A DNA stretch of 64,000 nt, taken from contig NZ_PHUG01000001.1 of the NCBI RefSeq assembly GCF_002813325.1, forward strand, positions 992,001 to 1,056,000, written 5' to 3'. Shown in pieces: positions 46,980 to 56,219 of this stretch (position 1 is its first letter; every line of letters begins with the position of its first letter). The translations under genes and the position numbers were made by a program. The stretch comes from Janthinobacterium sp. 64 (GTDB taxonomy: Bacteria > Pseudomonadota > Gammaproteobacteria > Burkholderiales > Burkholderiaceae_D). The notes beneath the pieces were generated by a model. That model searched no databases and was not told the origin of the DNA. It worked only from the letters and a program-made list of their open reading frames with translations.

Positions 46980-47615
46980 TTAAGGTATTTGCAGGAGTTT
47001 ATGGGTTTGCAGGCTCAGCTTCCACTTCGGGTTGCTTTTGCACGTCTCGATGGCCAGCTGCATGTTGTGCGCGGCCAGGGGACCGTCCATCGCCTGCACG
47101 AAGAAGTTCTCGAAATCGAGTCCTTCGTAGGCGGCCAGGTCTTGCTGGAACTGGGGAATGACCACCTTGATTTCATTGCCTTTGTGTACGACCAGTGTCG
47201 ACCCCATCTTCGGGCTGACGCAGATCCAGTCCACGCCGGGCGGCACAGGCAAGGTGCCGTTGGTTTCGATGGCGATGGTAAAGCCCACCGCATGCATGGC
47301 GGCTATCAGGGCCGTGTCCAATTGCAGCAGCGGCTCGCCGCCCGTAAACACCACGTATTTGCTCGGTGCATAGCTGGCAGGCCACAGGCTGTCGATCAGC
47401 GCGGCCAGTTCCTCGGGCGTCCTGAACTTGCCGCCCAGTTCGCCGTCCGTGCCGACGAAATCCGTGTCGCAGAACTGGCACACGGCCGTGGCGCGGTCGC
47501 TTTCGCGGCCCGTCCACAGGTTGCAGCCGGAAAAGCGGCAAAACACGGCCGGACGGCCCGCGTGCGCGCCTTCGCCCTGCAGGGTGTAAAAAATCTCTTT
47601 GATGCTATAAGTCAC
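46980..47615 (-). CDS. queE: 7-carboxy-7-deazaguanine synthase QueE
   Basis: A 211-residue radical SAM enzyme, third step of queuosine synthesis. The core is YSIKEIFYTLQGEGAHAGRP, CRFSGCNLWTGRESDRATAV and the CQFCDTDFVGTDGELGGKF end of the cluster loop, then VVFTGGEPLLQLDTALI. A GTG at 47615 after AGGAAATA is the start; it lies exactly at the beginning of the conserved region, and the upstream open frame to 48371 is shadow. queC and queF are not in the window. Confidence 0.94.
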   Translation of the reverse strand: MTYSIKEIFYTLQGEGAHAGRPAVFCRFSGCNLWTGRESDRATAVCQFCDTDFVGTDGELGGKFRTPEELAALIDSLWPASYAPSKYVVFTGGEPLLQLDTALIAAMHAVGFTIAIETNGTLPVPPGVDWICVSPKMGSTLVVHKGNEIKVVIPQFQQDLAAYEGLDFENFFVQAMDGPLAAHNMQLAIETCKSNPKWKLSLQTHKLLQIP

Positions 47616-47904
47616 TGTATTTCCTAAGAGCTGGCTGGCGTCATCGCGCAAGGCGAGCGCATCGCGTCCGGCGCGCTGCGCCGTCACCGCAAAAGCCGAT
47701 TGACAACCCTCTATTATATGCCGCCGCGACACTTCCCGTGCAAATGCCGTGGCCGCCATCTGGCGCCGCGGTGTCAACGGGCAAGAAAGCCACAGCGGCA
47801 GGCATAACTGCGTAGCTTTTGCGTTTAGACAATATAAATAACCCATAGTTAATATATTTTCTGTAAGAACATTGCCCGTTGGAAAACATTTAGGGAGCAA
47901 GGAC

Positions 47905-48813
47905 ATGCTGCAACGCTGGATACGCCTGCCGTACCGCCTGAGCATTCTGGCCTGTCTGGCAGGCAGCGCCCTCGCCGCCTTGCACGCCGGATACGCGGCC
48001 GGGACGATGCCGCAAGTCAGCCTCCCCGCCCCTCTGCTGATGGTCTGCGCCATGCTGCTCATTGCGCTGGCGCTGGCGCTGTTGCTGTGGCGCCAGCGCC
48101 GCCTGGCGCTGCGCCAGCGGGCGCTGGAACAGCTGCGCGCCGACGCCGAGCAGACGCGCCTGGCCAGCGGACAGCGCAAGGCGCGCGAACAGGAACGCCT
48201 GCGCATCGGGCGCGATATCCACGACGACCTGGGCCAGCATTTGCTGACCCTGAAAATCGACCTGTCCATGCTGCAGGCCAGCGCGCATGGCGCGACGCCC
48301 CAGCTGGCGCGGCAACTGGCCGTGATGGTGCGCAATGTCGACCAAAGCATCGCAGCGCTGCGCCGCGTCATCCACGACCTGCGTCCACCCGCCCTCGATG
48401 CCGGCCTGCAAGCGGCGTGCGACGGCTTGCTGGCGGACTTTCAGCGCAGCACGGGCATCGATTGCAGCTGCGATTACCGGCTCGACGCCGCCGCCGGCAG
48501 CGCGCACGGCGCCCTGCTGTACCACGCGCTGCAGGAAGCGCTGGCCAATATCGCCCGCCATGCGCACGCCACGCATGTCCAGCTGTGCCTGCAACAAACG
48601 GGCGACACCCTCGCCTGCCGCATCAGCGACGACGGCGTCGGACTGACCGGTTCGCCGCCGCGCCTCGGTTGCGGCCTGTCCGGCATGCATGAGCGCGTGG
48701 CCGCCGCCGGCGGCAGCCTGCACATCGCCAGCCACAGCGGCGCGGGCACCACCTTGCACCTGTCGCTGCCCCTGCCAGACTGCCGCCACGATGAAGCGAT
48801 GCTCCATCGCTGA
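47905..48813 (+). CDS. NarL-type sensor histidine kinase
   Basis: A 302-residue kinase. Two membrane segments (about 10-30 and 41-64) enclose a very short periplasmic loop, so it senses through the membrane or needs a partner. The HisKA_3 dimerisation domain has the phospho-acceptor His106 in IGRDIHDDLGQHLL. The ATPase domain has EALANIARHAHATHVQL, SDDGVGLTG and GCGLSGMHERVAAAGG. NarL-type kinases usually pair with a LuxR-type response regulator; none is adjacent. The ATG at 47905 follows TAGGGAGCAAGGAC. Confidence 0.92.
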   Translation: MLQRWIRLPYRLSILACLAGSALAALHAGYAAGTMPQVSLPAPLLMVCAMLLIALALALLLWRQRRLALRQRALEQLRADAEQTRLASGQRKAREQERLRIGRDIHDDLGQHLLTLKIDLSMLQASAHGATPQLARQLAVMVRNVDQSIAALRRVIHDLRPPALDAGLQAACDGLLADFQRSTGIDCSCDYRLDAAAGSAHGALLYHALQEALANIARHAHATHVQLCLQQTGDTLACRISDDGVGLTGSPPRLGCGLSGMHERVAAAGGSLHIASHSGAGTTLHLSLPLPDCRHDEAMLHR

Positions 48814-48908
48814 AAATATTGCCCAATATCAACACCATCGCTACTCCACGCTGCATCATGGCCAAGGAGCCAGCCTCCCCCCCATTCACGCCCAGGAAGG
48901 ATGCATTC

Positions 48909-49907
48909 ATGCCGGATAGTCACGCACATGCCAGCGCATCGCCGTATGGCGAAGCCCAGGGTTTCGCCGTCAAGATGATGGAATTGCTGGTGGTGCCCAC
49001 CTTTGTCCTCGACGCGCATGGGCGGGTGATGATCTGGAACCGCGCCTGCGAGCAGCTGACGGGGGTGCCGGCGGCCGAAGTGCTGGGCACATGCGAGCCG
49101 GGCCGCTGCTTTTACAACGACGAGCGCCCCACTCTGGCCGACCTGCTGCTGGCCGGACGCGGCGGCGACATGCGCGCGCTGCATGCCCAGCAGCAATACC
49201 GCAGCAGCACGGGCAGCAATCTGTGTGCGGAAAACTGGTGCGACATGCCGCGCACGGGGCGGCGCCGCTACCTGGCCGTCGATGCCAGCCCCATCTACGG
49301 CAATGGCGACGACCTGATCGCCGTGGTCGAAACGCTGCGCGACATGACGGACGAAAAGCGCGCGCACGTAGAACTGGAACGCCTGGCCACGCGCGACGGC
49401 TTGACGGGACTGGCCAACCGGCGCTGCTTCGACGACACCATCCTGGCCGAATGGCAGCGCGCCCAGCGGCAAGGCCAGCCATTGTCGCTGCTGATGGTCG
49501 ATGTCGACAATTTCAAGGAATACAACGACAGCCACGGCCACCAGGGCGGCGACCTGTGCCTGCGCAAGGTGGCCGGCGCCGTGGCCAGCGAAATGCGCAC
49601 CAACGACCTGGTGGCCCGCTACGGCGGCGAAGAGTTTGCCGTGATCCTGCCGAACCAGTCGCTCAAGGGCGCGGCCATCGTGGCCGAACGCATCCGCCAG
49701 CGCGTGGAGCGGCTACAACTGCCGCGCAAGCGCGCCGATGCTGCCAGTGCGTGCGCCTGCGTCACCGTCAGCATCGGCGCCGCCACGGCCCTGCCCGGCC
49801 CCGGCACACAACCGGGACAATTGATACACACGGCCGACTGCGCCCTGTACCGCGCCAAGCACCTGGGCCGCAACCGCATCAGCTTGCCGGAAACGACGCT
49901 GACGTAA
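48909..49907 (+). CDS. PAS-GGDEF diguanylate cyclase
   Basis: A 332-residue cytoplasmic enzyme that makes c-di-GMP. Residues about 20-150 form a PAS domain (MMELLVVPTFVLDAHGRVMI, WNRACEQLTGVPAAEVLG). The GGDEF domain from about 155 has active site RYGGEEFAVILP (GGEEF 239-243) and an intact I-site RTND (230-233), so product inhibition is likely. The ATG at 48909 follows AGGAAGG. It lies 95 bp after the histidine kinase. Confidence 0.95.
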   Translation: MPDSHAHASASPYGEAQGFAVKMMELLVVPTFVLDAHGRVMIWNRACEQLTGVPAAEVLGTCEPGRCFYNDERPTLADLLLAGRGGDMRALHAQQQYRSSTGSNLCAENWCDMPRTGRRRYLAVDASPIYGNGDDLIAVVETLRDMTDEKRAHVELERLATRDGLTGLANRRCFDDTILAEWQRAQRQGQPLSLLMVDVDNFKEYNDSHGHQGGDLCLRKVAGAVASEMRTNDLVARYGGEEFAVILPNQSLKGAAIVAERIRQRVERLQLPRKRADAASACACVTVSIGAATALPGPGTQPGQLIHTADCALYRAKHLGRNRISLPETTLT

Positions 49908-49928
49908 GCAACAAATTCGCGTCCAAGT

Positions 49929-49988
49929 AACACGATCAAATAACACGACCAAATAACACGACCAAATTTGGTGTATATTTGGTCCTGT
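49929..49988. promoter_or_regulatory. Antitoxin operator: three 13-bp direct repeats plus inverted half-sites
   Basis: Three tandem 13-bp repeats AACACGAYCAAAT at 49929-49941, 49942-49954 and 49955-49967, followed by inverted copies ATTTGGTGT and ATTTGGTCCTGT to about 49988. They lie 27-86 bp before the antitoxin ATG, as expected for antitoxin-mediated autoregulation. Binding is inferred. Confidence 0.7.
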
Positions 49989-50014
49989 CGCAGTTTATCT
50001 CATTCGGAGCCGCC

Positions 50015-50302
50015 ATGAACCTCAAGGAACGCATCAAGCCGATCTCCTATCTCAAGGCCAATACGACGGAAATCGTCAACAGCTTTGACGCGGGCCAGGA
50101 TGAGCCCATCATCATCACGCAAAATGGCGAAGCGAAGATGGTCGTGCTGTCGATGCACGCCTACCAGGAAGGCAAGCGGCAAGCGCAGCAGATGCAGGAA
50201 CAGCATGCGTTCATGAAATTGATCGCCATGGGCAACCAGGACATCGCGCGCGGCGACGTGGTGTCCGAAGAAGACTTCCTGTCCAGCCTTGACCAAGCTT
50301 GA
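50015..50302 (+). CDS. Type II antitoxin, Phd/YefM family
   Basis: A 95-residue protein with the N-terminal fold of Phd/YefM antitoxins: RIKPISYLKANTTEIVNSFD and PIIITQNGEAKMVVLSMHAY bind DNA, and the C-terminus with QQMQEQHAFMKLIAMGNQDI and SEEDFLSSLDQA wraps the toxin. It precedes a ParE/RelE-like toxin gene and has a repeat operator upstream. Confidence 0.9.
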   Translation: MNLKERIKPISYLKANTTEIVNSFDAGQDEPIIITQNGEAKMVVLSMHAYQEGKRQAQQMQEQHAFMKLIAMGNQDIARGDVVSEEDFLSSLDQA

Positions 50303-50303
50303 G

Positions 50304-50636
50304 ATGGCGCGCATCGTCGTGCTGAACAGCGCGCAAGCCGATTTCAATGAGCTGCGCAGCGACTTCAAGGCGCGCCATACGGCCGCCGCCTACGCGCAAT
50401 TCCTCTGCGCTTTCCGGCAATTATTGGCTGACCTGAAAACCTTTCCCGACAGCGGCACGCACGTCGAGGCCGCCCGTGAAGTGGGCATGGATGTGCGGCA
50501 ACGCCTGTGCGAAGAGATCCGTGTGATCTACCACCACGACCGCGCGCACGGCATCGTGTACATCCGCATGTTCCTGCCCGTCCGGCGCGATTTTCTCAGC
50601 CACCTCACCAAGCGCATCCTGCGGCCCGACTCTTAG
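50304..50636 (+). CDS. ParE/RelE-family toxin
   Basis: A 110-residue basic protein of the RelE/ParE superfamily: MARIVVLNSAQADFNELRSD, LLADLKTFPDSGTHVEA, VRQRLCEEIRVIYHHDRAHG, and a C-terminal strand IVYIRMFLPVRRDF. The ATG at 50304 lies 1 bp after the antitoxin stop. Whether it cuts mRNA or acts on gyrase cannot be told from sequence. Confidence 0.88.
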   Translation: MARIVVLNSAQADFNELRSDFKARHTAAAYAQFLCAFRQLLADLKTFPDSGTHVEAAREVGMDVRQRLCEEIRVIYHHDRAHGIVYIRMFLPVRRDFLSHLTKRILRPDS

Positions 50637-50712
50637 CCCCTATGCAGGGCGGCACGAATCTTCTATGCTGCGGTGTTGCACTTTCATAACATCCAAAAAA
50701 GAAGGAGCCCCC

Positions 50713-53589
50713 GTGTCAAGAATCATGCCCGCCTTATTACCCGCTTTTGCCCTGGCCCTGTCGGCCATGGCCGCGTCGAACCTGGGCGCCGCGCCCGTCA
50801 AACCGGCCACCGCCCACAGCACCCCTGCCAGCAAGGCCGATCTGCTGCCGTTCAAGGCCACGGAAAAGACCCTGGCCAATGGATTAAAGATCATCATCGT
50901 GCCGACCGGTTTCCCGAACCTGGTCTCGCTGCAGATTCCCGTGCAGACGGGTTCGCGCAATGAAGTCGAGCCGGGCAAGTCCGGTTTCGCGCATTTTTTT
51001 GAACACATGATGTTCCGCGGCACCAAGGCGTATCCGCCTGAAAAATACCAGGAAGTCATCACCCGCGCCGGCGCGCGCCAGAACGCCTATACCAGCGACG
51101 ACCTGACCAATTACCACACGACGTTTGCCAAGCAAGACCTGGAAACCGTGCTGAAGGTGGAAGCGGACCGCTTCCAGCACCTCGACTACGCGGAAGACGC
51201 GTTCAAGACGGAATCGCGGGCCGTGCTGGGCGAATACAACAAGAACAGCGCCAATCCCGTCTCAAAACTGTTCGAAGTCATGCGCGACAGCGCCTACACG
51301 ACGCATACCTACAAGCACACGACGATGGGTTTTATCCAGGACATCGAAGACATGCCGAACCAGTACGCGTACTCGAAGATCTTCTTCGATCGCTGGTACC
51401 GTCCCGAGCGCACCACCATCATCATCGCCGGCGACGTGGAACCGCAGCAAGCCATCGCGCTGGTGGAAAAATACTGGAGCGCCTGGCAGCGTGGCAAGCA
51501 GCAGGCGGCCGTGCCCGTGGAACCCGCGCCGCGCGGCCCCGTCTACAAGCACGTGGCCTGGCCCACGCCGACCCTGCCGTGGGTGGCCGTGGGCTTCCAC
51601 GCGCCCGCGTTTTCCGTGAAGGACAAGGACCAGGCGGCGCTGGCAACGTTGCTGTCGCTGTCGTTCGGCCGCACCTCGCCGCTGTATAAACGCCTGGTGC
51701 AAAATGAGCAAAAGGTCGACCAGTTGTTCGAGATGACGCCGGACCGGGTCGACCCGACCCTGGCCGTGCTGGGCGCACGCGTAAAAAACATCGACGACGC
51801 CGTCTACGTGCGCGACGCCATCCTCGCCACCGTGGCCCAGTTGCGCGATACGCCAGTGAGCGAAAAAGACCTGGCGGACGCCAAGTCGGCCGAAAAATAC
51901 GGTTTGATCCGCTCGCTCGACAACACGGAGCAGATCGCCGGCACCCTGGCTTCCTTCGTGCATTTCGACCGTTCCTACGCCACCATCAACCAGTACTACC
52001 GCCTGATCGACACGCTCACGCCGGCCGACCTGCAGGCCGCCGCGCGCAAATACCTGACGGACGACGGCCTGGTGGTGACCACCCTGTCAAATCAGCCGAT
52101 GGCCGCCGCCATCGCCACCACGCCTAAGCTGGCCAGCCTGCTGCCGGCCGCCTCGAACGCGAAATTTGACGTGCTGGTGCAAAAGTCCGCGCTGCCGCAG
52201 ATCCGCTACAAGCTGCTGTTCGCGGCCGGTTCCGCGCAAGACCCCAAAGGCAAAGAAGGCCTGGCCGCGCTGACGGCCGCCATGGTGGCGTCCGGCGGCT
52301 CGTCCGAGCGCAAGATCGACGAAGTCAACCAGGCCCTGTTCCCGCTGGCCGGCAGTTTCAGCCAGCAGACGGACAAGGAAATGACAACGTTTACGGGCTC
52401 CATCCACCGGGATAACTGGACGCAGTTCAACGCCATCGCCCTGCCGCTGCTGCTCTCGCCCGGTTTTCGCGAAGACGACTTCCGCCGCCTGAAGGATGCG
52501 CAAAAGAACGCGCTGCTGCTGGACCTGAAGGACAATAACGAAGAAGAATTCGCCAAGGAACGGCTGCAAACGAATGTGTATGCGGGCACGCCGTACGGCC
52601 ACCCGGTGCTGGGCACGGTGGCCGGCATCGACGCCATTACGCTGGACGACGTGAAACAGTTCTGGAAGAGCGCGTATGCGCAAGGCGCCGTCAAGGTGGG
52701 CATTTCCGGCGACGTGTCCGACGCCATGACGGCCTCGCTGACGCAGGCGCTGGGCAAACTGCCGGCCGGCCCCGGCTTGGCGGCCACCGTGAAACCCGCG
52801 GGCCGCAAGGCGAACGGCCTGGAAGTGGAAATCATCGAGAAGAACACGCGCGCCACGGCCATTTCCTTCGGCCTGCCATTGGAAGTGACGCGCACGCACC
52901 CGGACTTCCCCGCCCTGTGGCTGGCGAAAACGTGGCTGGGCGAGCACCGCGCCTCGAATTCCTACCTGTACCAGCGCATCCGTGAAATTCGCGGCATGAA
53001 CTATGGAGATTATGCGTACATTGAAGCCTTCCCGCGCGGCATGTATCAATTCTTCCCGAACCCGAACCTGGGCCGCAAGGCGCAGCTGTTCGAAATCTGG
53101 ATCCGCCCCGTGGCGCCGGACAACGCCCACTTCGCCCTGCGCGTGGCCCTGACGGAATTGAGCAAGCTGATCGACAACGGCCTGACGCAGGACGACTTCG
53201 CCACCACGCGCGACTACCTGATGAAGAACGTCTTCGTCATGACGTCGACGCAGGACCAGCAACTCGGTTATGCACTCGATTCGCAATGGTATGGCACGCC
53301 GGAATTTACCAAGCTGATGCGTGATGGCTTGTCGAAACTGACGGTACAAGACGTCAACCGCGCCATCAAACAGCATCTGTCGGCGAAGAACCTGTCCGTG
53401 GTGATCGTCGCCAAGGATGCGGCCGGCCTGAAGGAAAAGCTCGTCAGCGACGCGTTTTCTCCCATCAAGTACGACGGCAACAAGCCCCAATCCCTGCTCG
53501 ATGAAGACAAGGTCATCGGCGCGATGAAGCTGGGCATCAAGCCGGAAGCTGTCACCGTCACGCCGGCGGCGCAGGCGTTCGCCAGGTAA
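50713..53589 (+). CDS. M16-family zinc metallopeptidase (pitrilysin-like), exported
   Basis: A 958-residue exported protease. The start is a GTG at 50713 with a GAAGGAG ribosome binding site and a signal peptide after it. It has the inverted zinc motif HFFEHMMF (HxxEH) with a downstream acid in EADRF..FKTESRAVLGEYN, then two M16 repeats of about 450 residues each; the second lacks the motif, as usual. It degrades peptides in the periplasm. A neighbouring partner subunit gene is absent because both halves are fused. Confidence 0.93.
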   Translation: MSRIMPALLPAFALALSAMAASNLGAAPVKPATAHSTPASKADLLPFKATEKTLANGLKIIIVPTGFPNLVSLQIPVQTGSRNEVEPGKSGFAHFFEHMMFRGTKAYPPEKYQEVITRAGARQNAYTSDDLTNYHTTFAKQDLETVLKVEADRFQHLDYAEDAFKTESRAVLGEYNKNSANPVSKLFEVMRDSAYTTHTYKHTTMGFIQDIEDMPNQYAYSKIFFDRWYRPERTTIIIAGDVEPQQAIALVEKYWSAWQRGKQQAAVPVEPAPRGPVYKHVAWPTPTLPWVAVGFHAPAFSVKDKDQAALATLLSLSFGRTSPLYKRLVQNEQKVDQLFEMTPDRVDPTLAVLGARVKNIDDAVYVRDAILATVAQLRDTPVSEKDLADAKSAEKYGLIRSLDNTEQIAGTLASFVHFDRSYATINQYYRLIDTLTPADLQAAARKYLTDDGLVVTTLSNQPMAAAIATTPKLASLLPAASNAKFDVLVQKSALPQIRYKLLFAAGSAQDPKGKEGLAALTAAMVASGGSSERKIDEVNQALFPLAGSFSQQTDKEMTTFTGSIHRDNWTQFNAIALPLLLSPGFREDDFRRLKDAQKNALLLDLKDNNEEEFAKERLQTNVYAGTPYGHPVLGTVAGIDAITLDDVKQFWKSAYAQGAVKVGISGDVSDAMTASLTQALGKLPAGPGLAATVKPAGRKANGLEVEIIEKNTRATAISFGLPLEVTRTHPDFPALWLAKTWLGEHRASNSYLYQRIREIRGMNYGDYAYIEAFPRGMYQFFPNPNLGRKAQLFEIWIRPVAPDNAHFALRVALTELSKLIDNGLTQDDFATTRDYLMKNVFVMTSTQDQQLGYALDSQWYGTPEFTKLMRDGLSKLTVQDVNRAIKQHLSAKNLSVVIVAKDAAGLKEKLVSDAFSPIKYDGNKPQSLLDEDKVIGAMKLGIKPEAVTVTPAAQAFAR

Positions 53590-53603
53590 GCCGGCGCTGT
53601 ATC

Positions 53604-53636
53604 AGGCCCATCCGATGCAGGCCGTCGGATGGGCCT
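53604..53636. terminator. Hairpin after the M16 peptidase gene
   Basis: A perfect 12-bp stem AGGCCCATCCGA / TCGGATGGGCCT with a 9-base loop, 15 bp after the stop. There is no T-run. Confidence 0.6.
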
Positions 53637-53693
53637 GCCTCCGAGGATGAGCAGGCTTGAACACATCAACGACGCTACGGTGAAGGATCCACA

Positions 53694-54329
53694 GTGCCAT
53701 GCTGCCATATTGACCATATCGCCATCACGGCGACAACGCTGGAAGCGGGTGCCGAGCTGGTGCGGCTGGCGCTGGGGGTGGAACCTCAGGCTGGCGGAGC
53801 GCATGCCCGCATGGGGACGCATAACCTTCTGCTGCGGCTTGGCGATTCTGTCTACCTGGAAGTGATCGCGCCCGACCCCAGCGCGCCGCTACCGTCCAGG
53901 CCCCGCTGGTTCGCGCTTGACACCCTGGCCGCCAATGCGGCGCCGGCACTCGCCACCTGGATAGCCCGCACTGCCGATATCGAGGCAAGCGTTGCGGCTT
54001 GTTCGGAGCCACTTGGCAATATCGAAGCCATGAGCCGGGGTGCACTGAACTGGCTGATCACCATTCCCGATGATGGCGCATTGCGCCTGAATGGGGTTGC
54101 CCCGGCACTCATCGAGTGGCAGGCGGAAGCGCACCCGGCGGCCAGGCTGCAGGATCATGGACTGTCCCTCATCAAGCTTGAACTGTTTCATCCCGAACCG
54201 GAACGCATTGCGCGCTTGCTGCTATCGCTGGGCCTTGATAGCCAGGTGGCTGTGCACCCGTCGACAGGGGAACGCGGCCCCCGCCTGGTGGCCCACATCA
54301 ACACGCCGCAGGGGCTGCGCCAACTGTAA
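53694..54329 (+). CDS. Glyoxalase-like/VOC-fold protein
   Basis: A 211-residue protein of the vicinal-oxygen-chelate superfamily: CHIDHIAITATTLEAGAELV, RMGTHNLLLRLGDSVYLEVI and LSLIKLELFHPEPERIARLL. The start appears to be a GTG at 53694. It resembles the glyoxalase-like domain 3 family; no catalytic metal set is certain. Function unknown. Confidence 0.8.
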   Translation: MPCCHIDHIAITATTLEAGAELVRLALGVEPQAGGAHARMGTHNLLLRLGDSVYLEVIAPDPSAPLPSRPRWFALDTLAANAAPALATWIARTADIEASVAACSEPLGNIEAMSRGALNWLITIPDDGALRLNGVAPALIEWQAEAHPAARLQDHGLSLIKLELFHPEPERIARLLLSLGLDSQVAVHPSTGERGPRLVAHINTPQGLRQL

Positions 54330-54367
54330 GACCGGCGGACGATCAAGCGCGCCCGCGCTTGCCAACG

Positions 54368-54622
54368 TCACTCGAACGGATTGGCCACCGACGTCACCTC
54401 GGGCGGTGGCAACTGGTCCGGCAGTTCCTGCTTTTCCAGCTGCGCCACCACGTCGGCCAGCAGCTTTTGCAGCTGCTTGGCCAGGGCCAGGCCCGGCTTG
54501 TCGAGGGTCAGGTCGATGTCGCCGCTGAGGCTGATGCGGTCGATGCGGTTTTCGATGCTCAGATTGCCGATTTCCAGCACATCGCTTTCATTGGCGTAGG
54601 GGACGAATTTCTTTGCGCACAT
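54368..54622 (-). CDS. Uncharacterised 84-residue protein
   Basis: A small soluble protein: MCAKKFVPYANESDVLEIGN, LSIENRIDRISLSGDIDLTL, ALAKQLQKLLADVVAQLEKQ with a Pro-rich tail ending VANPFE. The ATG at 54622 follows AGAGGAAAT. It lies 21 bp after the nuclease gene on the same strand. Family not recognised. Confidence 0.7.
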   Translation of the reverse strand: MCAKKFVPYANESDVLEIGNLSIENRIDRISLSGDIDLTLDKPGLALAKQLQKLLADVVAQLEKQELPDQLPPPEVTSVANPFE

Positions 54623-54643
54623 GGTATTTCCTCTCAAAGGCGA

Positions 54644-55429
54644 TTACTTTTTGGACTTGCTATTGATCTTTGGCAAACTCAGCATGCGCAACTTTTGCTG
54701 GCGCGTCAGCGACGGTAACAGATCGATGCCTATCCTGTCTTCCAGTTGCGCAATGCTCAGCATTTCATATTGTTTGGTATCGGCGTTTTCTATGAAGTAG
54801 GCGGCGCCGGCGCGCTGGCGCGGGCTGTACACGGCCTTGTACAGATGACTGGGCACAATGACTCTTCCCACCTTGCGCAGGTTGCCGCCAATGAAAGCCG
54901 GCCCCGTGATCACGTACAGATCGCCCTCTTTCTTCGCCATCTTGCGCACGGCGCCTTCGATGCCGGCCCACACATAGCGGTTGTTGCGCGCATCCTGCGG
55001 CACCATGTTGGCCAGGGTAAAGCTGTCGCGCTGGCTCTGGCGGTCCGGCATGTCGCCGTTGGGCGCCATGTGGCCACGGTCGAAGCCGCTGCGCGCATAA
55101 TCGGCCAGTTCCGCGCGCTGGGCGGCGGGCAGCTTGCGTTCGGCATGGAAGGAGTTTTCGCGCGACAAGTCCTGTGCCGCTTCCAGATTGTTCGCCGTCA
55201 AGTGCTCGGCCGACCACAGGGGCGTGCGCGTGATCCCCGAGTGCATCACGCCAAACACGTTGTAGCACAGCTCTTTGGTCGCCACATCCAGCTTGGGGTT
55301 GGTGATTTCCGGCTTGCGGCCATCGACATAATGGGCGGGACAGGCATCGGCATGCGCCAGGTTCGCGGCAAAGGCGGACGCCAGCAAGCCGCACGCCAGG
55401 GTCAGCCTGGCGATCGATCGTTGAATCAT
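54644..55429 (-). CDS. Secreted DNA/RNA non-specific endonuclease (NUC family)
   Basis: A 261-residue exported nuclease like Serratia nuclease. It has a signal peptide (ending LAHADA) and the catalytic DRGHMAPNGDM motif with H120 as general base, followed by SFTLANMVPQDARNN with the metal-ligand Asn141. Two cysteines near the N-terminus (C30, C55) may form a disulfide. A role in nutrient scavenging or defence is inferred. Confidence 0.93.
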   Translation of the reverse strand: MIQRSIARLTLACGLLASAFAANLAHADACPAHYVDGRKPEITNPKLDVATKELCYNVFGVMHSGITRTPLWSAEHLTANNLEAAQDLSRENSFHAERKLPAAQRAELADYARSGFDRGHMAPNGDMPDRQSQRDSFTLANMVPQDARNNRYVWAGIEGAVRKMAKKEGDLYVITGPAFIGGNLRKVGRVIVPSHLYKAVYSPRQRAGAAYFIENADTKQYEMLSIAQLEDRIGIDLLPSLTRQQKLRMLSLPKINSKSKK

Positions 55430-55622
55430 ATTTCCCTAAGTGAAATCGTTGCAGGCCAGCATTCTAGCGGACGCCGGCCCTCACCACAAACCGGCACCAT
55501 CCTGCCGTGCGGCCCGGCACAGAGCTGGCGCAAATAAAGGCCAAGCGGCTGCGCACGGCCATTCATATCTGCTAAGATTGCCTTGATTCGTTCGCATCGA
55601 CCATTCAAGATCTGGAGAGCAT

Positions 55623-56150
55623 ATGATCAAAAAGACCCTGCTGCTGATCGTCGTCGTCGTCGCCGCCATCCTCGGCTATGCCACCACCAAGCCCGACACC
55701 TTCAGTGTCCAGCGCGAAATCGTCATCAAGGCCCCGCCCGAGAAAATCGCCGGCCTGATCACGGACTTCCATTACTGGGCCGCCTGGTCGCCATGGGAAA
55801 AGCTCGATCCCGCCATGCGCCGCACCTTTACGGGCCCGGCCAATGGCCTGGGCGCGCAATATGCGTGGCAAGGCAATGACAAGGTGGGCGCCGGCCGCAT
55901 GGAAATCACCGAAGCGGCCCAGCCGGAGCGCACCGTCATCAAGCTCGACTTCCTGAAACCGTTCGAAAGCCACAACACCACCACGTTTACCATGACGCCC
56001 GAGGGCGACGGCACCAGGGTGAACTGGACCATGACGGGTCCCAGCCCTTACGTCAGCAAGGTCATGACGGTGTTTGTCAGCATGGACCGGATGATCGGCA
56101 AGGATTTCGACAAAGGCTTGAACAACCTGAAGGCGGCGTCGGAGCGCTAA
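55623..56150 (+). CDS. SRPBCC-family lipid/ligand-binding protein
   Basis: A 175-residue protein with an N-terminal membrane anchor (LLLIVVVVAAILGYAT) and a START-like (SRPBCC) domain: VQREIVIKAPPEKIAGLITD, WAAWSPWEKLDPAMRRTFTG and GDGTRVNWTMTGP. It resembles the polyketide cyclase/dehydrase group. Function unknown. A short TAAGAT-type box precedes it. Confidence 0.88.
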   Translation: MIKKTLLLIVVVVAAILGYATTKPDTFSVQREIVIKAPPEKIAGLITDFHYWAAWSPWEKLDPAMRRTFTGPANGLGAQYAWQGNDKVGAGRMEITEAAQPERTVIKLDFLKPFESHNTTTFTMTPEGDGTRVNWTMTGPSPYVSKVMTVFVSMDRMIGKDFDKGLNNLKAASER

Positions 56151-56219
56151 GCCTGCTCACCGCCAGACACAGGGCCTGCAAGGCCCTGTTTTCTTTGCAA
56201 TTTCATTGCTGGAGTCCCC

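Noticed and set aside
46980..48371. Long minus-strand frame extending queE to 463 codons
   Set aside because: The queE core begins at the GTG at 47615 with a ribosome binding site. The upstream part is antisense to the histidine kinase gene and contains no conserved sequence.
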